A stretch of DNA of 7,003 bases from Firmicutes bacterium UBA5496. GTDB lineage: Bacteria > Bacillota > Proteinivoracia > UBA4975. The stretch is taken from NCBI GenBank assembly GCA_002427015.1, contig DIPE01000089.1, positions 17,890 through 24,892 on the forward strand, in the 5' to 3' direction. A program made the translations under genes and the position numbers. Every line of letters begins with the position of its first letter. The first letter of the stretch is position 1. Of the stretch, positions 5,055 through 7,003 are shown piece by piece. The notes under the pieces are model-generated. The model was not told where the DNA came from. It ran no database searches and saw nothing but the letters and a program-made list of their open reading frames with translations.

Positions 5055-5968
5055 TGTACTTTGATTTCATTGGCAAGAGGCGACTGTGGTTCATAATTGC
5101 CTTCTGCATTATTGCCCTTGGCATTGCTTCCCTGATATTCAGGGGCTTGAACTTTGGCATCGACTTTACCGGCGGCACCAGGCTGATGCTGAATTTGCCC
5201 GGCGGCTTTACCACCTCTCAGGTCCGGGATGTCCTGGGCAACGTTGAAGCTACTGACGCCTCAGGCCGCGCCGTCACCCTGGAAAACAGCTACATTCAAA
5301 AGGTGATTGGCGCCGGCGGCGAGGAAGTTGTCATCCGCACTGTGCCCCTAACCGAAGATGAGCGGGAAAAGCTCTTGGCCGCTATCGCCGGCCAGTGGCC
5401 GGAATTCAGCGATGAAGACATCAGGAATGTAGAAAATGTCGGGCCTGTGGTGGGGGGCGAACTGGTGCGCAATGCTTTGCTGGCGCTATTATTGGCCTCT
5501 GTGGGCATGATTATCTATATAAGCTTCCGCTTTCAGCTGAAGTTTGCAGTGGCGGCCCTGGCAGCCCTGCTCTTTGACGCCTTTATTGTCATTGCCGCTT
5601 TCTCGGTCTTTAAGCTGGAGCTGAACAGCCCTTTTGTCGCCTCGGTGCTGACCATTATCGGTTACTCAATCAACGACACCATCGTCATCTTTGACCGGGT
5701 CAGGGAAAATCTCCGGTATAATCCCAGCCTCAAGGCGCTGCCTGAGACTGTCAACATCAGCATCAATCAGAGCCTTCTCCGGAGTATCAACACCTCTTTG
5801 ACGACCTTAATAGTTGTTGGCGTCTTGTTGTTCGCAGGCGGCGACACTTTGAAACCCTTTACCTTGCCCTTGTTTATCGGCATTATCAGCGGCACTTTTT
5901 CCTCAATATTTTTAGCCAGTCCCCTGTGGTATGAACTGAAAATAAGGGAAAATAAAGCCCGCGTGTAA
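5054..5968 (+). CDS. secF: Protein translocase subunit SecF
   Basis: SecF is the partner of SecD in the inner-membrane complex that supports Sec export. The 304 residues are a normal length for a separate SecF. Visible features are TM1 at about 11-30, GIDFTGG (35-41), the outer P4 domain (about 42-128), ENVGPVVGGELVRNA (127-141), and membrane segments at about 138-158, 162-184, 193-214, 248-262 and 267-289. The family hallmark GYSINDTIVIFDRVREN is at 203-219. The start ATG shares its A with the secD stop codon. GGGGGTGA (5039-5046), inside the end of secD, lies 7 bases before it. An in-frame ATG upstream at 5030 would add eight residues without a suitable site. Translation is evidently coupled to secD. 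SecD and SecF are separate genes here, not a fused SecDF as in Bacillus. Confidence 0.97.
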   Translation: MYFDFIGKRRLWFIIAFCIIALGIASLIFRGLNFGIDFTGGTRLMLNLPGGFTTSQVRDVLGNVEATDASGRAVTLENSYIQKVIGAGGEEVVIRTVPLTEDEREKLLAAIAGQWPEFSDEDIRNVENVGPVVGGELVRNALLALLLASVGMIIYISFRFQLKFAVAALAALLFDAFIVIAAFSVFKLELNSPFVASVLTIIGYSINDTIVIFDRVRENLRYNPSLKALPETVNISINQSLLRSINTSLTTLIVVGVLLFAGGDTLKPFTLPLFIGIISGTFSSIFLASPLWYELKIRENKARV

Positions 5969-5972
5969 ACGC

Positions 5973-6004
5973 ACCCGGGGGACAGCCCCCGGGTTTTCTT
6001 TTTT
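5973..6004 (+). terminator. Strong rho-independent terminator after secF
   Basis: ACCCGGGGG (5973-5981) and CCCCCGGGT (5986-5994) form a perfect 9-bp, nearly all G-C stem with a 4-base loop (ACAG), followed by TTTTCTTTTTT (5994-6004). It begins 5 bases after the secF stop and should end most secDF transcripts before recJ. Confidence 0.92.
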
Positions 6005-6018
6005 CCTGCAGGAAAAAA
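5999..6018. repeat. Perfect 20-bp palindrome overlapping the terminator T-tract
   Basis: TTTTTTCCTG (5999-6008) is followed directly by its exact reverse complement CAGGAAAAAA (6009-6018). The left half is also the last part of the secF terminator T-tract. It may be an operator or a second RNA hairpin; nothing decides between these. Confidence 0.6.
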
Positions 6019-6062
6019 CCCCTGGCATGCCGAATTTCTAGGGAGGACCGGAGGTGCTTGCC

Positions 6063-7003
6063 ATGACATTAGCCAATGACAATCCTATTAGTTGCCTGCG
6101 CCCCCGCTGGCAGATTAGAGGGGGGGAGGCAGGCGCCATCAGTGCCCTAGCCGGCTCCATCCGGGCCATGGCAGAGGGGGAAATGCTGAATTGCGCCAAT
6201 CCCAGGCGGCTAAAATTATATAAAAAACTGCAGACCCAAGATCTGCGAGTCCTGGCCGCGCTTCTGTTAAACCGGGGAGTGAACAGCGGCCAGGCCGCTT
6301 TCGACTTCCTTTTTCCCGAAATATCCCGGCTCCATCCCTGGCAGCTCCTGCCGGATATGGACAAGGCCGCAGCCAGGCTTAAACTTGTCCGCCAACGCCG
6401 GGAAAAGGTCTTGATTCACGGGGACTACGATGCCGACGGCATTACAGCTACGTCCCTGCTGGTTATGGCCCTGAAAAATTGGGGACTTGAGGTCTGCTAC
6501 TATTTGCCCCATCGCCTTGAGGACGGTTACGGGCTGAGCAAGGCGGGCATTGCCCTGGGAGCGGAGGAAGGCTGCACTCTCTTGCTTACGGTGGACTGCG
6601 GCATCAGCAATCCCGAAGAAGTTGAGTACGCAAAGAGTTTAGGCATGGATGTAATTATTACCGATCATCACCTGCCCCCCCAGCAGCTGCCCCAGGCGCT
6701 TGCTATAGTCAACCCCAAGCGGGCGGATTCCTCCTATCCCTTTCCGGAACTGGCAGGAGTGGGTGTGGCCTGGAAACTGGCCTCTGCGTTGGAGCCGGAT
6801 TCTGCCCTCAGCGCCGCCTGCTTGCAGCTGGCTGCCCTGGGCACAGTGGCGGATTTGGTTCCCCTCACCGGCGAAAATCGCATTATCGCCAGTTTGGGTT
6901 TACAAGAAATTAACGCCAGCCCCCTGCCGGGCATTGCCGCCCTGGCCGAGGCAGCCGGGTGCCAGCTGGGACATCTGGATTCCCAGGATATTGCCTTTGG
7001 CCT
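6063..7003 (+). CDS. recJ: Single-stranded-DNA-specific exonuclease RecJ, N-terminal part
   Basis: RecJ is a 5'-to-3' single-strand DNA exonuclease of the DHH phosphoesterase family, acting in recombination and repair. The first 313 codons are present and the frame runs off the right edge. DHH-family motifs are visible in order: DYDADG (121-126), DGYGLS (154-159), VDCG (177-180), DHH (201-203), LAGVGVAWKL (230-239) and GTVADLVPL (260-268), with the metal-binding aspartates and histidines intact. The DYDADG motif lies about 40 residues further in than I recall for E. coli RecJ, because of extra sequence at about 18-58. ATG 6063 has GGAGGTG (6050-6056) 6 bases upstream. An in-frame GTG at 6054, with its own GGGAGG (6041-6046) 7 bases upstream, is an alternative adding three residues. 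A strong terminator separates it from secF, and no clear promoter is seen in the gap. Confidence 0.95.
   Translation, partial: MTLANDNPISCLRPRWQIRGGEAGAISALAGSIRAMAEGEMLNCANPRRLKLYKKLQTQDLRVLAALLLNRGVNSGQAAFDFLFPEISRLHPWQLLPDMDKAAARLKLVRQRREKVLIHGDYDADGITATSLLVMALKNWGLEVCYYLPHRLEDGYGLSKAGIALGAEEGCTLLLTVDCGISNPEEVEYAKSLGMDVIITDHHLPPQQLPQALAIVNPKRADSSYPFPELAGVGVAWKLASALEPDSALSAACLQLAALGTVADLVPLTGENRIIASLGLQEINASPLPGIAALAEAAGCQLGHLDSQDIAFG

Noticed and set aside
5767..6069. Minus-strand open frame of 100 codons across the secF end and the secF-recJ gap
   Set aside because: It crosses the terminator and the 3' end of secF, and its sequence looks like reversed coding and repeat sequence.

Overview
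The window looks like a chromosomal segment of a moderately GC-rich anaerobic Firmicute, probably class Clostridia. The main reason is the SCIFF ranthipeptide pair (scfA-scfB) close to secD-secF-recJ, an arrangement I recall as characteristic of clostridia. Strong AAGGAGG-type Shine-Dalgarno sites, a well-supported TTG start and sigma-A-like promoters agree with this. I cannot assign a genus from the sequence.

Layout: (1) 1-68, minus strand: the first 22 codons of a ChrA-family transporter, transcribed away from the SCIFF genes. (2) 69-186: two divergent promoters almost back to back. (3) 187-2256, plus strand: a tightly packed unit of scfA (45-residue six-cysteine precursor), scfB (radical SAM/SPASM maturase, ATGA overlap with scfA) and a single-pass membrane protein of unknown function (start inside the scfB 3' end). 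It ends at a stem-loop (2260-2288) that also serves the convergent gene. (4) 2273-2755, minus strand: a gamma-class carbonic-anhydrase-like left-handed beta-helix protein with all three zinc histidines. (5) 2756-2929: a second divergent promoter pair. (6) 2930-3601, plus: an HD-domain phosphohydrolase with a TTG start. (7) 3699-5968, plus: secD-secF, overlapping by one base, behind a near-ideal promoter and followed by a strong rho-independent terminator. (8) 6063 to the right edge, plus: the N-terminal 313 codons of recJ, which continues outside the window.

How it fits together: ScfA is cytoplasmically made and modified by ScfB, which has an RRE-like N-terminus and a radical SAM core with auxiliary-cluster cysteines. 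The third gene of that unit puts a soluble domain outside the membrane and is a candidate SCIFF partner, but only its position argues for this. SecDF uses the proton motive force to help Sec-dependent export. RecJ is a repair exonuclease. The carbonic-anhydrase-like and HD proteins have no evident functional tie to either unit. No CRISPR array, tRNA, rRNA, IS element or phage gene was seen.

Most notable points: the small scfA gene, easily missed by length-filtered gene calling; the unknown membrane protein in the SCIFF operon; a lineage-specific insert in SecD; an extended RecJ N-terminus; and a perfect 20-bp palindrome sharing the T-tract of the secF terminator.
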